The notes beneath the pieces are model-generated. The model was not told where the DNA came from, made no database searches, and was given only the letters and a program-made list of their open reading frames with translations. DNA of 64,000 nt, from positions 78,740,001 to 78,804,000 of the forward strand of contig OZ231127.1 in NCBI GenBank assembly GCA_965153355.1. The letters run 5' to 3'. Made by a program: the position numbers and the translations under genes. Positions 1 through 12,770 of the stretch are shown here, one piece after another. The stretch is from Flaccisagitta enflata. Lineage: Eukaryota; Chaetognatha; Sagittoidea; Aphragmophora. Within the stretch, counting starts at the first letter, position 1; each line of letters begins with the position of its first letter.

Positions 1-1471
1 AAGGTTTGGTAACACAAATTCTTAGCTGTAGTTGTTACACAAGAAGACCGAGGTTGGAGAACTGATTCAACTTGGACTTTAGATTCCAAACAAATATGAG
101 GCGATGAGAGAGTGAGACCACGATAGCGATTTTTTTTTGATGATGAAATAAAATCAAGCCCATTAATGATGGTAGTTTCTTTCAAAGTTTTGACCCTTCC
201 TGTTGACTGATTGAGATGAAAATTTTCAGCCGATTACATTATGGTTAAAGCAGTTTTTTGATGATTTTTCTTGGAAAGCCGCGAAGGTCGAAGAGAGATC
301 GTGTTTCTTCGCCACATCACGTTTTTATAACATGGTAAATTGATGAGAAATTGAAAAAAATGCAAAATTCCTATTGAATAAATGGAAAGTTGCCACCAAG
401 GCCTCAGATATGCCCTGCTCTTACTCAGCTTCTTCAGCTAATCACTCCAAGCAGGGCATCGGGTACCGCTGACCATGTGCGATCCTTGGATGACTAGTTC
501 CTTTTACATGTGTTTATAAAATGTTATTATGCACACTTTGGCCATATGTCTGAGTGGCATTTCCAAAGTTGGCTGATACCGACCCCCCATTGATAAAGGT
601 CAACATTTTCAGGTCTCAAATTAAAGTTTTTAATGTGATTTCACCTCTCTTTGAACCTGAGATAACAGTGAAAAATCTTCAGTCCCAATGGGACCAATGA
701 GGCGGAGTTCTACTGTATTGGTTTTAATATTGATCAAAGTGCATTTTTGAATCAACACATCAGCAATGTTATTCTAAAATGGGGGATGGAATGAATCAAT
801 TGACAAATAACACCTGTTCAATGATTATTGTCCCAAAATCAAACAACTGTCACATCTCAAGGGAGATACTTAACCATTTGCGGATTTTTTCACTAGAAAG
901 AGCTTGAAAAAATCTTCATTTTGATCATGAATTTTTCCTAAATTGCTTCAGAAAAAATCAAATAAGATCCAAAACGATGAAAACATTCCCCATGCAAATC
1001 ACTGCAAAATTACCAAAAAAAGCAAATCAACTTGAAATGTCTGCCAAACCTATAAGAATACAGATAATCAGATGCGGATTTCATGACTGAAAAGCTTATG
1101 AAAAGTTCTTTAATTTGCCCATGGATTTTGATTGATTTCTTGTAGGCAAATGTCTTCTAAACTACAACCTAAGTTGTTGAAAAATGGATAGTTAGATGTT
1201 GTAAGCTGGTGGTCCTGGGGTGATTATATTAAAAACAAGTAACCAAATTGGGACAAAATCTAGAAGACGGTGTGTAATATTCTAGGATATACTCATCTGA
1301 TATCTAATATCAGGGATTTATATTGTTCCTCACCTGCAATAATGAGGCCTTCACAGTTGTAGCACTACTGGGACAATAATCATTGGACAGGTGTTAACAA
1401 CAAAAAACAATAAAAACAACAGGTACCACAGCCATGAATTAAACTACCGTCTCGCTTGCAATTTTGCTCAC
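1..1471. other. AT-rich non-coding stretch, no gene seen
   Basis: No reading frame, splice-bounded exon or repeat with recognisable content was found. The stretch lies downstream (minus sense) of the EGF-like exon at 1472-1603 and may be intron of that gene. A donor-like GCAG|GTGAGG occurs on the minus strand near 1330-1340, but the bases before it do not read as an EGF module. Confidence 0.5.
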
Positions 1472-1603
1472 CTGCTTGTTTACAATATTGCTGGCAACCG
1501 CCATTTTGAACATCACAAGGATGGAGAGGAGGGATTCTTTCACAACCATGTTTGTTTGCATGCAATGTGTATCCAGGTCCACAAGAACAGTGATAAGTGT
1601 CAC
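1472..1603 (-). CDS. single EGF-like module exon (partial gene)
   Basis: On the minus strand an acceptor (..TGGCGCAG) precedes 132 bases that read DTYHCSCGPGYTLHANKHGC, then a short linker, then PCDVQNGGCQQYC, and end at a GCAG|GTGAGC donor. That is the end of one EGF module (CxCxxGYxL...C) and the start of the next (CxxxNGGCxxxC). Both borders are phase 1, so the exon is symmetric, as is usual for shuffled EGF modules in metazoan extracellular proteins and receptors. No other exon of this gene was recognised in the window. The EGF call is safe from the cysteine spacing; the parent gene is unknown. Confidence 0.72.
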
Positions 1604-2755
1604 CTGCGCCACAATCAATTGATTTAGATTTTTACTTGTGTACCGTTTTTTTCCCCAGGGACTACCACGCCACTGCTGGATATAACGATATTCTGGATTA
1701 AGATCCATATTTTTTTGGTCTGTAAATTTTTATAATTTTTGTAATGTTAATTTTACCTGATTTAACGACACCTGATATAACAGCCAAACCTGATTTAAAG
1801 TCATTTTTTTTAGGTCCCTAGGATTTTATTTTCCTGATTTAGTGACATTGACATTTTATTTTATTATATAATTTTTTTTACTTAAAATTTCCATTGAAGC
1901 TTTGATAAATTATAAAATTGATGGAAAATATTTTAACATAAACTAAGACTTTAAACACAAAATTGAACAAGATAGCAGCTGTAGAATAAAAAAAAATGAA
2001 CAAAAAGAACGAATTATCATCAGAAGATAAGCTTTTTATTGAAACAAGGTCAACATCATACAGTCGCGTGCGGTTGTTAAGACCATAAGACAAAAAGATT
2101 AAAAGACTAAAAGACTAAAAGACTAAAAGACTAAAAGACTAAAAATGTAAAATGGCTTAAAATGACTTAGAATGACATAAAATGACAAAATATGAAAAAA
2201 TTTGAAATAATGAAAAAAAATGACATCAAATGATTTCATATACAGTAATTGGAGAGATATGGCTTCCCTCCTTATCACCAGTTCTTTGATTCCGGTACCG
2301 TAACTGAAATTGACTTAAGATCACTTACGATATAAAACGATGAAAAAAAGCTAAGCGTTACGAACGGACTGACCAACAGACCGTCCAACAGACGGACAGA
2401 GTGGGTCATAGTCGCGTGCACGCTAACAGAAATTTAAATCAAAACTAGCTATTTTTTTAGTGATATCTTTTATCCCACAAATTATTAATGGTATTTTATA
2501 CTTACTCTCTCACATAACATTGTGAGCTTTTAAAAAGCTATATTTATTTGACTGTTTTTGTTTGCGTGTCTTCCTGTCTGTTTGTCTGTCTGTCGTTCTG
2601 TTTGTATTTAGCTCTTACTGTTTCGTTGTCTGTTGACCATTTGCATTAATGCTTGAATACTGACTATAATAATCAATTAGACACTGATGCTTGCCCTAAT
2701 TGCTTATGATGCAGTTTTGATAAATGGAGGAAAATTGAATCGATGAATGAATGAT

Positions 2756-2760
<5 letters not shown>
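1604..2760. repeat. AT-rich spacer with a short tandem repeat and a degenerate dispersed repeat
   Basis: Mostly unique AT-rich sequence. At about 2098-2150 a 9-10 bp unit (AAAAGACTA) repeats about six times and passes into degenerate AAATGACTTA-type units to about 2225. Bases 2340-2420 look like a worn, reversed copy of the dispersed GTCCGT repeat (GACGGACAGA...TCGCGTGCACGC). A similar AAATGACTT block followed by GACGGACGGACC occurs at 59460-59595, so the two motifs travel together. Confidence 0.5.
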
Positions 2761-2976
<216 letters not shown>

Positions 2977-4550
2977 AAAAAGCAGCAAGCAAGCAAGAAA
3001 GCAAGGGAGAAAAGAAAGGAAAAGGAGAACCTTGGATAAGGAGCTCGATTCACGAACATTCATGATTGCATGTTTATTTTTTTGGCAGCGCGTTCGTGTT
3101 TTTTTCTCTCTTTTCTCTCCAACCATAATTGGGGGGGAGAGAGAGAGTTTGAGGGATGTTGAAAGTTGACGAGAGTGAAAAAGGGGATGAAATCGATGGG
3201 GGATGCAGGCTTAGTAGCATCCCAGGCCACCCGCCGAGCTTTTTAGGCACAAAGAGCGTTGTTTTAATTTTTTTCTGAATTTCGACATGAATATGACGTT
3301 TTCAATGATTGCGTTCATCCGCTCCCTTCATAAATTTCTCAGATTTACGAGCCGACCGATCGACCGTCCAAAACCCAGACTGAAACATTACATGACACAT
3401 AAGTACGTGAAAATTCATTTTAACATTTTAGACGATTATAAATCATCTTCAAAAATACAGTTTCCCTCCCCCTCTCTTTCTGGCTGTCTATTTTTCTATC
3501 TCTCAGATATCTCTGTTTCTGTCTGCCTGTCTGTCTGTCTCTCTCTCTCTCTCTCTGTGGCTCTGAGGTCACGACTCATTATCTGATTAGTTCTAATATA
3601 ATCAATTCCAGATTTTTTCTTTTGCTTGTATTTTCCCTGAACTGTGATTTTGGACTCGTGGCGTTAATCTCACTCTCGAATATCGATATCTCTCTCTCTC
3701 GTCTTGTCCGTATATGAGCCTTCGAGGAAGCACACATTTATGGTTGCTCAAATCGTAACGTCTTTCCGTCAGCTGTATCTACATTCGTTACACTTATTTC
3801 GTTTGATAATGATAAAGTCGTTTTCCGTCATTCACTCATTCATTCATTGATACATTCATTTATTCATGCATTCATTCATTCATCCATTCATTCATCCATT
3901 CATTTATTCATTCATTTATTCATTCATTCATTTGTCATGTCACACTTTTTAACAATCATGTTGGCTTCTTCTTTTCTGTTCTTTTTAGTACGATTATGTA
4001 AAAATTGTAATCAACCCTGAAAATGATCATCACCAATGAAATATAAATTTCAGGTCTTTATGATGATCCGTTTGGGCTGTAGGGGGTTTACCTTGAAAAG
4101 TAGGGAAGGAAGAAGCCTCAGATCGAGGAGAAAGTGGCTGGAAAAAAGTTGTCAGAATTTTTTTCATCGCATTTCAGCAGTCAGAATGGATCAATATGAT
4201 CGAATTTCATTCTATTATCAATCAGAATGACTAAATAATGCATAATAGCTTGATCCTGAGCCTTTTTTTGCGATTCAATATATGTGAAATTATCGAGATT
4301 GGAGAAGTGACTTAAAAACCATCTCCTGAGTCAAAATAGAGGCCCATTCACGAATATACGCAGAACCATCGTGTCAATTAGTCAGTGCCGAGTTCAAATC
4401 TGTTTTCAGAAATTATTTTCTATGTGGCTAAGGATGGCTAGAGCTAAAACAGTCAGCTAGTATCTAGAGCAGAAAGAACTAAAAATAACACGATGGAATC
4501 GACACGTAGATTAGACGCAAACAAACTGTGCGTTGCGTATCTGTGGAAAC
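2977..4550. other. non-coding stretch, minor simple repeats only
   Basis: No gene seen. Contains (GTCT)n/(CT)n at 3520-3558 and an imperfect CATT tetranucleotide tract at about 3828-3935. Nothing in the open frames resembles a protein domain. Confidence 0.6.
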
Positions 4551-4554
4551 TTAT

Positions 4555-4720
4555 TTTCAGTCGCGTACACATGGCTACACCTGGCTGTGTCGGTCGGTAG
4601 GTTGGTTGGTCGGTACGTTACAAGTATTTTTGAATTGCACGCAATTTTTCCATTACGGTCTTTGCCCAACCGTTCCCGGCCGTGACTGTCTTGCCGTTTA
4701 TCCGGCCTTGTTTTTGTCAA
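4555..4720 (+). repeat. dispersed GTCCGT-hairpin repeat, diverged copy
   Basis: Begins near GTCGCGTACACATGGC and carries GTCGGTCGGTAGGTTGG. It ends with the family's 3' signature (TGCCCAACCG...GTTTATCCGGCCTTGTTTT). The 5' hairpin is degraded. Boundaries are approximate. Confidence 0.55.
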
Positions 4721-5162
4721 CATGTCGTATGACTGGTGGAACAATATCTCTCACTATACCCAAACTGAAAAATATGGAAGAGGGCCTTGTGAGCCCTCAC
4801 TGACTAGTTACTACTCGCATCATTCCTAGTTTTCCATTTAGCAAATCTAACTTGCTAACATCCATTCTGAGTATAACCCAAAACACTAATACTTACCAAA
4901 ATAGATAAAGGCGAATGATTGTTACCTTTTTTAGATTTTTTTCATTGCATTTTGATGATTTGAATGCATGGATAGTATTCTTCTAATTTTACTCGTTTGG
5001 TGACACATAATGAAATGTGTTTCACTGGGTTATATATTTTTCAACCTGTGATTTTGAATTAGATGATTTTTCCATCATTTAATCCTCTCATTATTGAAGT
5101 CATTTCCTGAATTTTACAAGCTTGCATCCTAGAGATAAAAAATAAATAAATCAATTCTCATA

Positions 5163-5390
5163 ACGAAAACGGCTTCTTTTTTTTTTTCACGTCGCGTGTT
5201 ACGCTTGTCCGTCCATGTCGTTGGATCGGTCATTCCGTCACATTTTACTTCGTATTTGCAGTCTCTGGTCACACTGCTCCTGCCTAAATGCTCTAATGAG
5301 TGAGTATTACTCACTCATTGAGTAATGACCTCAAAAACGGTCCCTGCCCAACTGCATGCGACTGGGGGAGCCGTGTATCCGGCCTTTTAT
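5163..5390 (+). repeat. dispersed GTCCGT-hairpin repeat, diverged copy
   Basis: Carries TTGTCCGTCCATG near its start and the 3' signature CCCTGCCCAACTGCATGCGACTGG...CCGTGTATCCGGCCTT at 5343-5385. A perfect ten-base inverted repeat around ATT (ATGAGTGAGT/ACTCACTCAT, about 5296-5318) sits inside it. An (AT)n/(GT)n microsatellite starts about 45 bases further on. Confidence 0.55.
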
Positions 5391-5430
5391 TATGTAGTTC
5401 ATATCCGACAAAGTTGTAAGTGTGGGTCAT

Positions 5431-5636
<206 letters not shown>

Positions 5637-6302
5637 CATATGCGGTTGATTCTTAGCTTTTAAGGCACAATTCGCGGTCTCCTAGGCGGAGCATGGGTAA
5701 AATAAGCCATTTTGGAAATCAAATAAATTCAACATATCTATACATCATTGTGAAGGTTATACATTACTATATATGAATTCACAATTGAAATTTGTTAGCA
5801 GGGTCAAATCTTTATGCAAATAAGGTTATAATGATATTGTTCGAAATTTTCCTTTTTTTCAAAATTTAACCATTTTATGAAGTAAGATAGATCAGTAAAG
5901 GTCTATATTGGTGCAAATAGTCAGGTGTAGATGTGTTCACACTATCTTGATCATTGGGAATGTGTAGTTTTGAATGAAATTGAATGCAAAAACCCAAAAA
6001 GTCTAAAATATCAATGTTTTGCATGTAAACAAAAAAGCCACAATCACAGCGATTTTAAAGACTGGATATATGAATTTTGAATCTGATATGTATCTTTCTG
6101 AAAACTCTTACATAAATCTGACATTATTGAAATATATCTATATACATATATGTATACATCCATATGTATTTGAAGGTTCTATACTTGCCCGCATTGGTTT
6201 GAAAACTACCAGATGTAAAGATTGTTATTAGGATCGTGCCATATGTCTCTCTAACTAAAAAGTTACTGAAGACAAAATGAAGACTTTTCATAGATATCCT
6301 TT

Positions 6303-6308
6303 ATTCAT

Positions 6309-6372
<64 letters not shown>

Positions 6373-6722
6373 TTTTTCTTTCTTTCTTTTTTTCTTTCTT
6401 TCTTTTTTTCTTTCTTTCTCTACTCTAGCTTTTTAAATGACAAATTTGGCTAATTGTCATCTGTCGAAAGGTGAAATATGATTTTATTAAGCACAAGAAT
6501 TGCAAATCTTTCATAGTATCTTCTTCTTCTTCTTCTTCTTCTTCTTCTTCTTCTTCTTCTTCTTCTTCTTCTTCTTCTTCTTCTTCTTCTTCTTCTTTGT
6601 CTTGTTCTCCTTTATCCCTTTTATATCCTCCATCTTCTTCCTTTTCATCTTCTTCTTCTTCTTTGTTTTCGCCTTCTTCTTCTTCTTCTTTTTCTTCTTC
6701 TTTTTCTTCTTCTTCTTCTTCT

Positions 6723-6755
<33 letters not shown>

Positions 6756-6854
6756 ATTTTATCTGCTTTATCTCTTTTATCTCCTCCATCTCCTTCTGTT
6801 TTATCAACTTCTTTGTCTTCCTCTCAGATCCGTTATTGCAAAATGGAACTGCAT

Positions 6855-6935
<81 letters not shown>
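6303..6935. repeat. three adjacent polypyrimidine microsatellites: (TTTC)n, (TTC)n, (TC)n
   Basis: (TTTC)n at about 6309-6420, (TTC)n with interruptions at about 6520-6760, and (TC)n at about 6859-6930. All are pyrimidine-rich on plus. The long Ser-rich, Phe-rich and RERERE frames here are shadows of the repeats. Confidence 0.95.
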
Positions 6936-7079
6936 TCACACTCACACACACATAAATGTAGAAAAGAGATATTATGTAGTAGAAGTGGACATAGTCGGCG
7001 TAAGCGTTAGTGTCAGCATAGGCGTCAGTTGACCAAAGATGAGACAAAAAAAGTCATCAGAAAATACTTTTCAGTCTTG

Positions 7080-7330
7080 GACAAGTGACTCTACACCCTG
7101 CCATGTTGGTAGGTAGGTCAGTCCATCCGTCCATCCATCCGTCCACCACAGTCCAGAATTTGCAAGTTTTTTTTAGACGCAGCAGACACACACCTTGCCT
7201 TTTTGGTCGGTCGGTCCGTTGGTCGGTCAAAAACATCGCTAAACTTGCGAACGGTTTTCGCATTACTGCTCCTGCCCAATCATCTGCGACTGCATTGCCA
7301 TGTACCCAGCCTTGTTTTTCATTATTGCAC
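7080..7330 (+). repeat. dispersed GTCCGT-hairpin repeat copy
   Basis: Starts near AAGTGACTCTACACCC, followed by GGTAGGTAGGTCAGTCC and GTCCATCCATCCGTCC. A second GGTCGGTCGGTCCGTTGG block at 7206 is followed by the family body (ATTACTGCTCCTGCCC) and tail (TGCGACTGCATTGCC..TGTACCCAGCCTTGTTTTT). Probably one element with an internally expanded GTCC tract. Confidence 0.6.
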
Positions 7331-7837
7331 ATGCCCAAAAGGCAGGGGTGTTTTACATTCCTATAGAAAAGTTGTCCTGTTAATGATCTGGTTTAAATCA
7401 TTGGTGGAAATATCAAAGATGATGTCAGATCTCTGCTTGAGCAATCGGGTTCAAATCGTTGGTGGAAATTTTCCATATTTCAAAATACAAATTTGAAGCT
7501 TTTCTATTGACAATGTATTGACATGATGGAAATGATTAAACGTTTTTGTACAACATTGGAACACCCCTGATTGATTCTATGGTTAATCAGTCCTTTCTCT
7601 CTATTCAGCCTCTCCTGCTCATCTTCATCCTCACCCTCATCCTTCGTCTCTTCAATTTCTTGTGTCTTTGTTTCTTTGTCTCATTTCTGTATCACCTGAT
7701 GAATACAATTTTCCAATGTTGTATGAAAACGTCTAATCATTTCCATCTTACCAGATCTACAACCATCCAACTTTCACTCTTCTGTTGTTTGTCATCTCAC
7801 TCGAAGCATTTTTTTAAAAAGCTTGAACAGAAACAAG

Positions 7838-8010
7838 GCTGGATACACGGCAATCTAGTCGTGGAAGGTTTGGCAGGAGCGGCAATGCGAAACCGCTGCA
7901 ATTCAGAAATGTTATGGACTGATGGACGGATGGACAGATGGACGGACGGACGGGTGGACGGATGGACAGACCAACCGACACGGCAAGGTGTAGAGTTGTG
8001 TGACTAAAAA
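7838..8010 (-). repeat. dispersed GTCCGT-hairpin repeat, reversed copy
   Basis: Reads in reverse: ACAAGGCTGGATACACGGC, GGCAGGAGCGGCAATGCG, a long GGACGGATGGAC tract, then GTAGAGTTGTGTGACTAAAAAG at the hairpin end. It lies about 30 bp from a forward copy at 8040, so the two are head to head. Confidence 0.65.
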
Positions 8011-8039
8011 GAACAAGAATAGTTGATGTAATATAGTCA

Positions 8040-8340
8040 TTTTAGTTGCGAACTCGCAACTCTATAGGCTTTGTCCGTCCACCCGTCGGTCCATCGGTCC
8101 GTCGGTCTGTCGGTTTGTCCGTCCGTTCATTGGTTGGACCATCTGTTGGTTGGTCCGTCCGTTGGATAGTCTGTTGGTTGGTAGGTCCTACCATTTGACT
8201 GAGCCTGAGTCGGAGTACGGGAAGATGAGCGTTTTAGAACCTTTTGAGCAGGTGTCTGTGTTGGAAAGGGTGTTGGGTGGGGCATTGGGTGTGGACAGGT
8301 GTTTGCCGCCCCTGCCCACCCATCTGCAACATTACTGAGA
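8040..8340 (+). repeat. dispersed GTCCGT-hairpin repeat copy with intact hairpin
   Basis: Begins TTTTAG, then the perfect hairpin AGTTGCG-aact-CGCAACT (8044-8061), then TCTATAGGC and TTTGTCCGTCC, with GGTCCGTCGGT tracts. The body contains GTGTTTGCCGCCCCTGCCC. Confidence 0.7.
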
Positions 8341-8399
8341 CCATACATAACGTTAATGCAATAAGATGAAATTGTCACATGAATATATCTGAGGCCTAC

Positions 8400-9500
8400 T
8401 TACTTCGTTTTTCAAAATCTAAGAGCGACTGTAGCGGAATCTGAGAAAAAACACCAAAAATACCTATAATTTTGCTGTTTTTACAGCATATACTGACACT
8501 ATTTTTCAACATCTAATGATTGATTCTTTTCAAAATAGTGTTCCTAGACCAGTTACACTAATTTTGAGTACAGATGAATCAATGCTGCAGTATATAGTAG
8601 GGAAATACTGAAAAAACAGTAAAAAATGCTATTTTACAGCATTTTTACAGCATTTTAGAGCATTAATTCAAAATTCTATCAGGAAATTTTTGAGAATTTA
8701 GTATGAATTGATAAATTAAGTATTCCCGATGCCCATCCCATTGGTTGTTTTTACCTCCTGTTCTTTCTTGACCACATAAAGCCTCCAACAATGCGTGACT
8801 TTTAAAAAGCTTGAGGCAGCTATAAGAAATGTGTTCACACCTAAAGACATCGAATCACAAAAATACTCATAAATCGAGAATGCCTAGACTGAGGGACTTG
8901 AAATTTTAGGGTTAGACGCAGAATTTGATGCTCTTTCAGACCATTCCCAGTGCAAACTTCCCTAGTTTCTTATGACGGGTCTCAATACTAGGATTCACAG
9001 CGTGACATAAGCGTGACAGGGTGTGAACACATTTCTTATAGCACATTGAAAATTTCATATTTCTACATTGAGACAAGGCATAGTTACGAAATTTGGCCTG
9101 AACACTCTCATATGTCTTCACTAAACGGGCATAAAAGAAAAAGTTGAAAAACTCAAGGATAGATAGTGTTTTTTTATCAATAATTGGAATTTTTCCAAAA
9201 AATTGTTAAAAATAGTACTTTTAAAAAATTTTAAAAATTGTATTTTTTCTATTATGAACAAGGACCTGTCAACGAATGATTTTAAGTCCTCAAAACCATA
9301 ACCAGGACCAATGAAAATGCCCCATTTCTTCATATCACATTATGTTTTTTCTCATATTTTACAGTGGAGATAGTCAGTGGGACATAAATAGGACATATAA
9401 AAATTGGCCAAATCAGCCCTTTTTGGGGTCTTAAATCGTAAAAATATGTCGACACTGAAGAAAGTAGGTTGTTACCAGAGTGCTACCTGATGTCCCTGAC
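8400..9500. repeat. old dispersed repeat related to 21290-21900, containing a perfect 22-bp inverted repeat
   Basis: Shared phrases with 21290-21900 include CTTGAAATTT...CAGAATTTGAT.CTCTTT and GACATAA.....A.AGGGTGT.AACA, in the same order, so the two look like diverged copies of one element. Here a 22-base sequence at 8820-8841 is repeated exactly as its reverse complement at 9020-9041. No coding capacity is visible. Confidence 0.5.
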
Positions 9501-10429
9501 CACCTAGGGACACTTTTCTCCAAAAAGAATTTGAGAAAGGATACTTTATATGTCATCCTGTATGGGTATTTCCTTGGCCCGGCGAAACCCGAATCTTACC
9601 TTAAACCGATGTCAATTTCTGATTGAAAAATGATCTATCAATCTGGCATAAAACTCCACCAATACTCAAATCTTATTACTCCTGGTCGGTCTAGGTGGTG
9701 CCAGCGTCATAACCAGTACCTAAATCAATCATCTGGTAGGTTTTTAGCTCATATCTACTCATAATAACTCATTGCAAGACACGGTATAGCTTGGAGAAAA
9801 AAAAGTGCCAGAAACTGAAGGGCAGATACCGCTCACTTATACTATTGCAGGCGACATGAAATGAGTCATAAGTGTCATTGGTGGCTGTAAATAGTGTGAC
9901 CCATGTAAATACGAGCCGATCCATGTGCGGGAGACCATTTATTGACATTTTAGCTGTTTTCGTATTACTAGCCTATGAAAAGTGGCATGCAGCACGTCCA
10001 AATCCGTGCGAACCTGTATAGCGCATTCAGAAGGAATGTCACAATTTATTTCGTTGAAAACATACTCTTAATTTCACAGAATTCACTCATACGGGGCACA
10101 CAGCTGTACACTGAAGTCCCCTAACGTAAACTTCATTCAACCTCTTCAACATCATCAAAATCCATCAAATTTACAATGCGGCTCCTCCACTCTTAGCTTC
10201 CTCCTTTTCGAACCATATTGCGTTTGTTTGAATTGGCCCTTGAATGGAAGCAAGAGGGGAATGAAGTTGAGAGAACATTTTTCTTGGGGGGGGGGTGGGG
10301 TGGGGGATGGCCATTGTTTTTTCGTCATGGATTTCTTTTGAGCAATGGATATCGATATATCGGATTGACATACTTTCACTTGACTCTCTAGCTAAATCGA
10401 ATACGACTCTCTCTCCTTCCAGTCCATGA

Positions 10430-10535
10430 CATCTTTTTAGGTGCGCCATAGCACCTCTATAAGAGGCTCTGTCTGTCGGTCGGTTGGTTGGTTGGTTGGT
10501 CGGTTGGTTGGTCGGTTGGTCACGCTCGAGTTGAA
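10430..10535 (+). repeat. dispersed GTCCGT-hairpin repeat copy with intact hairpin
   Basis: T5AG-type start, hairpin AGGTGC-gccata-GCACCT (10439-10456), then CTATAAGAGGCTCTGTCTG, and a GGTCGGTTGGTTGG tract to about 10520. Confidence 0.75.
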
Positions 10536-10587
10536 AATCTCGAAAAGAAGCAAAAATCACTGGAAATGATTCAGAAATATGCAAGGA

Positions 10588-10690
10588 TGATTTTTAGATG
10601 CGCCATAGCATCTCTATAAGCTCTGTCCGTCCGTTCCTTCCGTCCATCCGTTGGTCACGCTCGAGTGAAAAATCGCTAAAAATGTTTAAA
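10588..10690 (+). repeat. dispersed GTCCGT-hairpin repeat copy with intact hairpin
   Basis: T5, hairpin AGATGC-gccata-GCATCT (10596-10613), CTATAAGCTCTGTCCGTCC, then TCACGCTCGAGTGAAAAATC. Compared with the copy 150 bp upstream both arms of the stem changed together (AGGTGC/GCACCT to AGATGC/GCATCT) around an identical loop. Confidence 0.75.
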
Positions 10691-10719
10691 ATCAATAGAA
10701 AACTCATTTCGTTCATCAT

Positions 10720-11350
10720 AAATGATACTAATATATCATGAATGATATATATCATAAATGATATCATATTTGAAAGTTGGACAACATGCTCATATATCAT
10801 ATGTATCATCATATATATCATATATATCTTATATATATATCATATCATATATCATATATCATATATCATATAATATCATATATCATATCATATACCATAT
10901 CATATATCATATCACATATCATATCATATATCATATCATATATCATATATCATATATCATATCTATATCATATCTATATCATATCATATATCATATCATA
11001 TATCATATCATATATCATATCATATATCATATCATATATCATATCATATATCATATCATATATCATATCATATATCATATCATATATCATATCATATATC
11101 ATATCATATATCATATCATATATCATATCATATATCATATCATATATCATATCATATATCATATCATATATCATATATCATATATCATATATCATATCAT
11201 ATATCATATCATATATCATATCATATATCATATCATATATCATATCATATATCATATCATATATCATATCATATATATCATATCATATATATCATTAATA
11301 TCATATCATATATCATATATATCATATATATCATATATATCATAAATAAT
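10720..11350. repeat. (ATATC)n pentanucleotide satellite
   Basis: About 550 bases of ATATC/ATATCATATC units (core 10795-11345), with ATCATGAATG-like degenerate units upstream. The YHIIYHII open frame is a repeat translation, open in several frames because the 5-base unit has no stop in those registers. Confidence 0.95.
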
Positions 11351-11364
11351 ACTAATATAATCAG

Positions 11365-11700
11365 CTACGGTTAGGTCTTATAGAGCTGGGGATAGGACGG
11401 AAAGGTCTGGTGATAGGTCTTAGGATAGGTCTGATAGAGCTGGGGATAGGTCTCATAGAGCTGGTGATAGGTCTGATAGAGCTTGGGAAAGGTCTGATAG
11501 AGCTCGAGAGAGGCCTGATAGAGCTCGGGAAAGGTCTTATAGAGCTAGGAATGGTCTGATAGAGCTAGGGATAGGTCTGATGGAGCTAGGGATAGCTATG
11601 GATTATTAATGCCTGGCGGGATAGGTCTGATAGAGCTAGGAATGGTCTGATAGAGCTAGGGATAGGTCTGATGGAGCTAGGGATAGCTATGAATAAATAA
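11365..11700 (+). repeat. imperfect minisatellite, unit about 21-23 bp
   Basis: Units of the type GATAGGTCTGATAGAGCTGG repeat about 14 times with substitutions and small length changes. A 70-80 bp higher-order duplication is visible (AGGAATGGTCTGATAGAGC at about 11547 and about 11639). It is followed at 11705-11740 by an isolated 3' tail of the dispersed repeat (CCGTGTATCCGGCCTTGTTG). Confidence 0.85.
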
Positions 11701-12404
11701 CGCTCGGCGCACCGTCTTGGCCCGTGTATCCGGCCTTGTTGTTTTTCAAGAGGGAGGCATAAAAATTGGGATTGCGAAAGAACGAAAGGGGGGGGAGTTT
11801 CGATGGATAATCCCCCTTTTGAGGCATAGCCTCAGGGTTCAAGTCTGAGTTGCATGAGGAGTGAGAATGCTTTTCAGAAAGAGGAACTAAGCTGCCACAA
11901 TCCGGCCATAAACTGGATATTCTAGTCCGTTGATTTATCCTACGATGATGGCCTCACTAACTTGGACGTACAGTTGAACCCCACTCTAACTGATTTCATG
12001 GAACCAACAAATCTTATCTGCTGTTGACGGAAGTCTGTTATAGCCAATATAGGAAAATAGACAAGTTGAAAGGATTATAAATTTGCATCTATCAAAGAAA
12101 AAATTCCATTAGAGGCGGGTCCGTCGAGCGCTGTTCAGTTGTAGCGAACCTAGTCGGGAGCTGGTCAGTGTGGTTTTGCTCTGCGCACTAGAAAGATATT
12201 AGTAAAAAAAAGAATTCCATCATCTAGTGTAGGCTGAAATCGAAACGTTGTACACATATAAATAGTATTGGATAAATACACATTTCCGCAACATTGTCCC
12301 TGCCCAACTGTCTCTGCCTTGTCTTCCATATCACTGCCCCTGCCCTGCCTACCCCCGCATCACTTATCACTAGTATACATCGTCTTCTTTTCTATCTCTC
12401 TCAG

Positions 12405-12642
12405 GTATTCCTCGCGTAACGACTTCGATACCTGAAACGGATGGTGGCGGTGGAATAAGAAGCATCTTCTTCCTGTCTCCTTCCATTTACCCGCAACAAA
12501 CGGCGGCGTATCCACCTTACGCCGTTCGAACCGGATGTTACGCGCTCGTCCTCACCGAAGGCACGAGGTCTCTGCATCTCGTAGACTGCGCCATGGCAGC
12601 CCCGACGCAGTTGATGCTATCGCCGAAAAGAGTCACTTCACC
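12405..12642 (+). CDS. orphan coding exon, unidentified protein
   Basis: A strong acceptor (TTTTCTATCTCTCTCAG at 12404) opens 238 bases that read without a stop, beginning IPRVTTSIPETDGGGG and containing IFFLSPSIYPQQTAAYPP and GCYALVLTEGTRSLHLVDC. They end at CC|GTAAGG (12643). Entry is phase 1, exit phase 2. Base composition is clearly GC-richer than the flanks. The frame has no ATG at its start, so it must be an internal or terminal exon of a spliced gene. I do not recognise the family and found no partner exon nearby. A (GA)n microsatellite begins only 13 bases into the downstream intron. Confidence 0.5.
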
Positions 12643-12654
12643 GTAAGGAGGAAG

Positions 12655-12678
12655 AGAGAGAGAGAGAGCGAAAGCGAG

Positions 12679-12724
<46 letters not shown>

Positions 12725-12770
12725 GGAAAAAAGAGAGAGAGAAAAAGAGGGAAAGAAAGAAAGAAAGAAA
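12655..12770 (+). repeat. (GA)n / (GAAA)n microsatellite
   Basis: Pure GA from about 12680 to 12720, flanked by GAGC and GAAA variants. It lies in the presumed intron just after the exon ending at 12642. Confidence 0.95.

Noticed and set aside
1320-1345. Second EGF exon next to the one at 1472-1603
   Set aside because: A donor-like site exists but no acceptor and frame combination gives an EGF cysteine pattern.
10758-11345. 195-codon YHIIYHII frame
   Set aside because: Pure pentanucleotide repeat.
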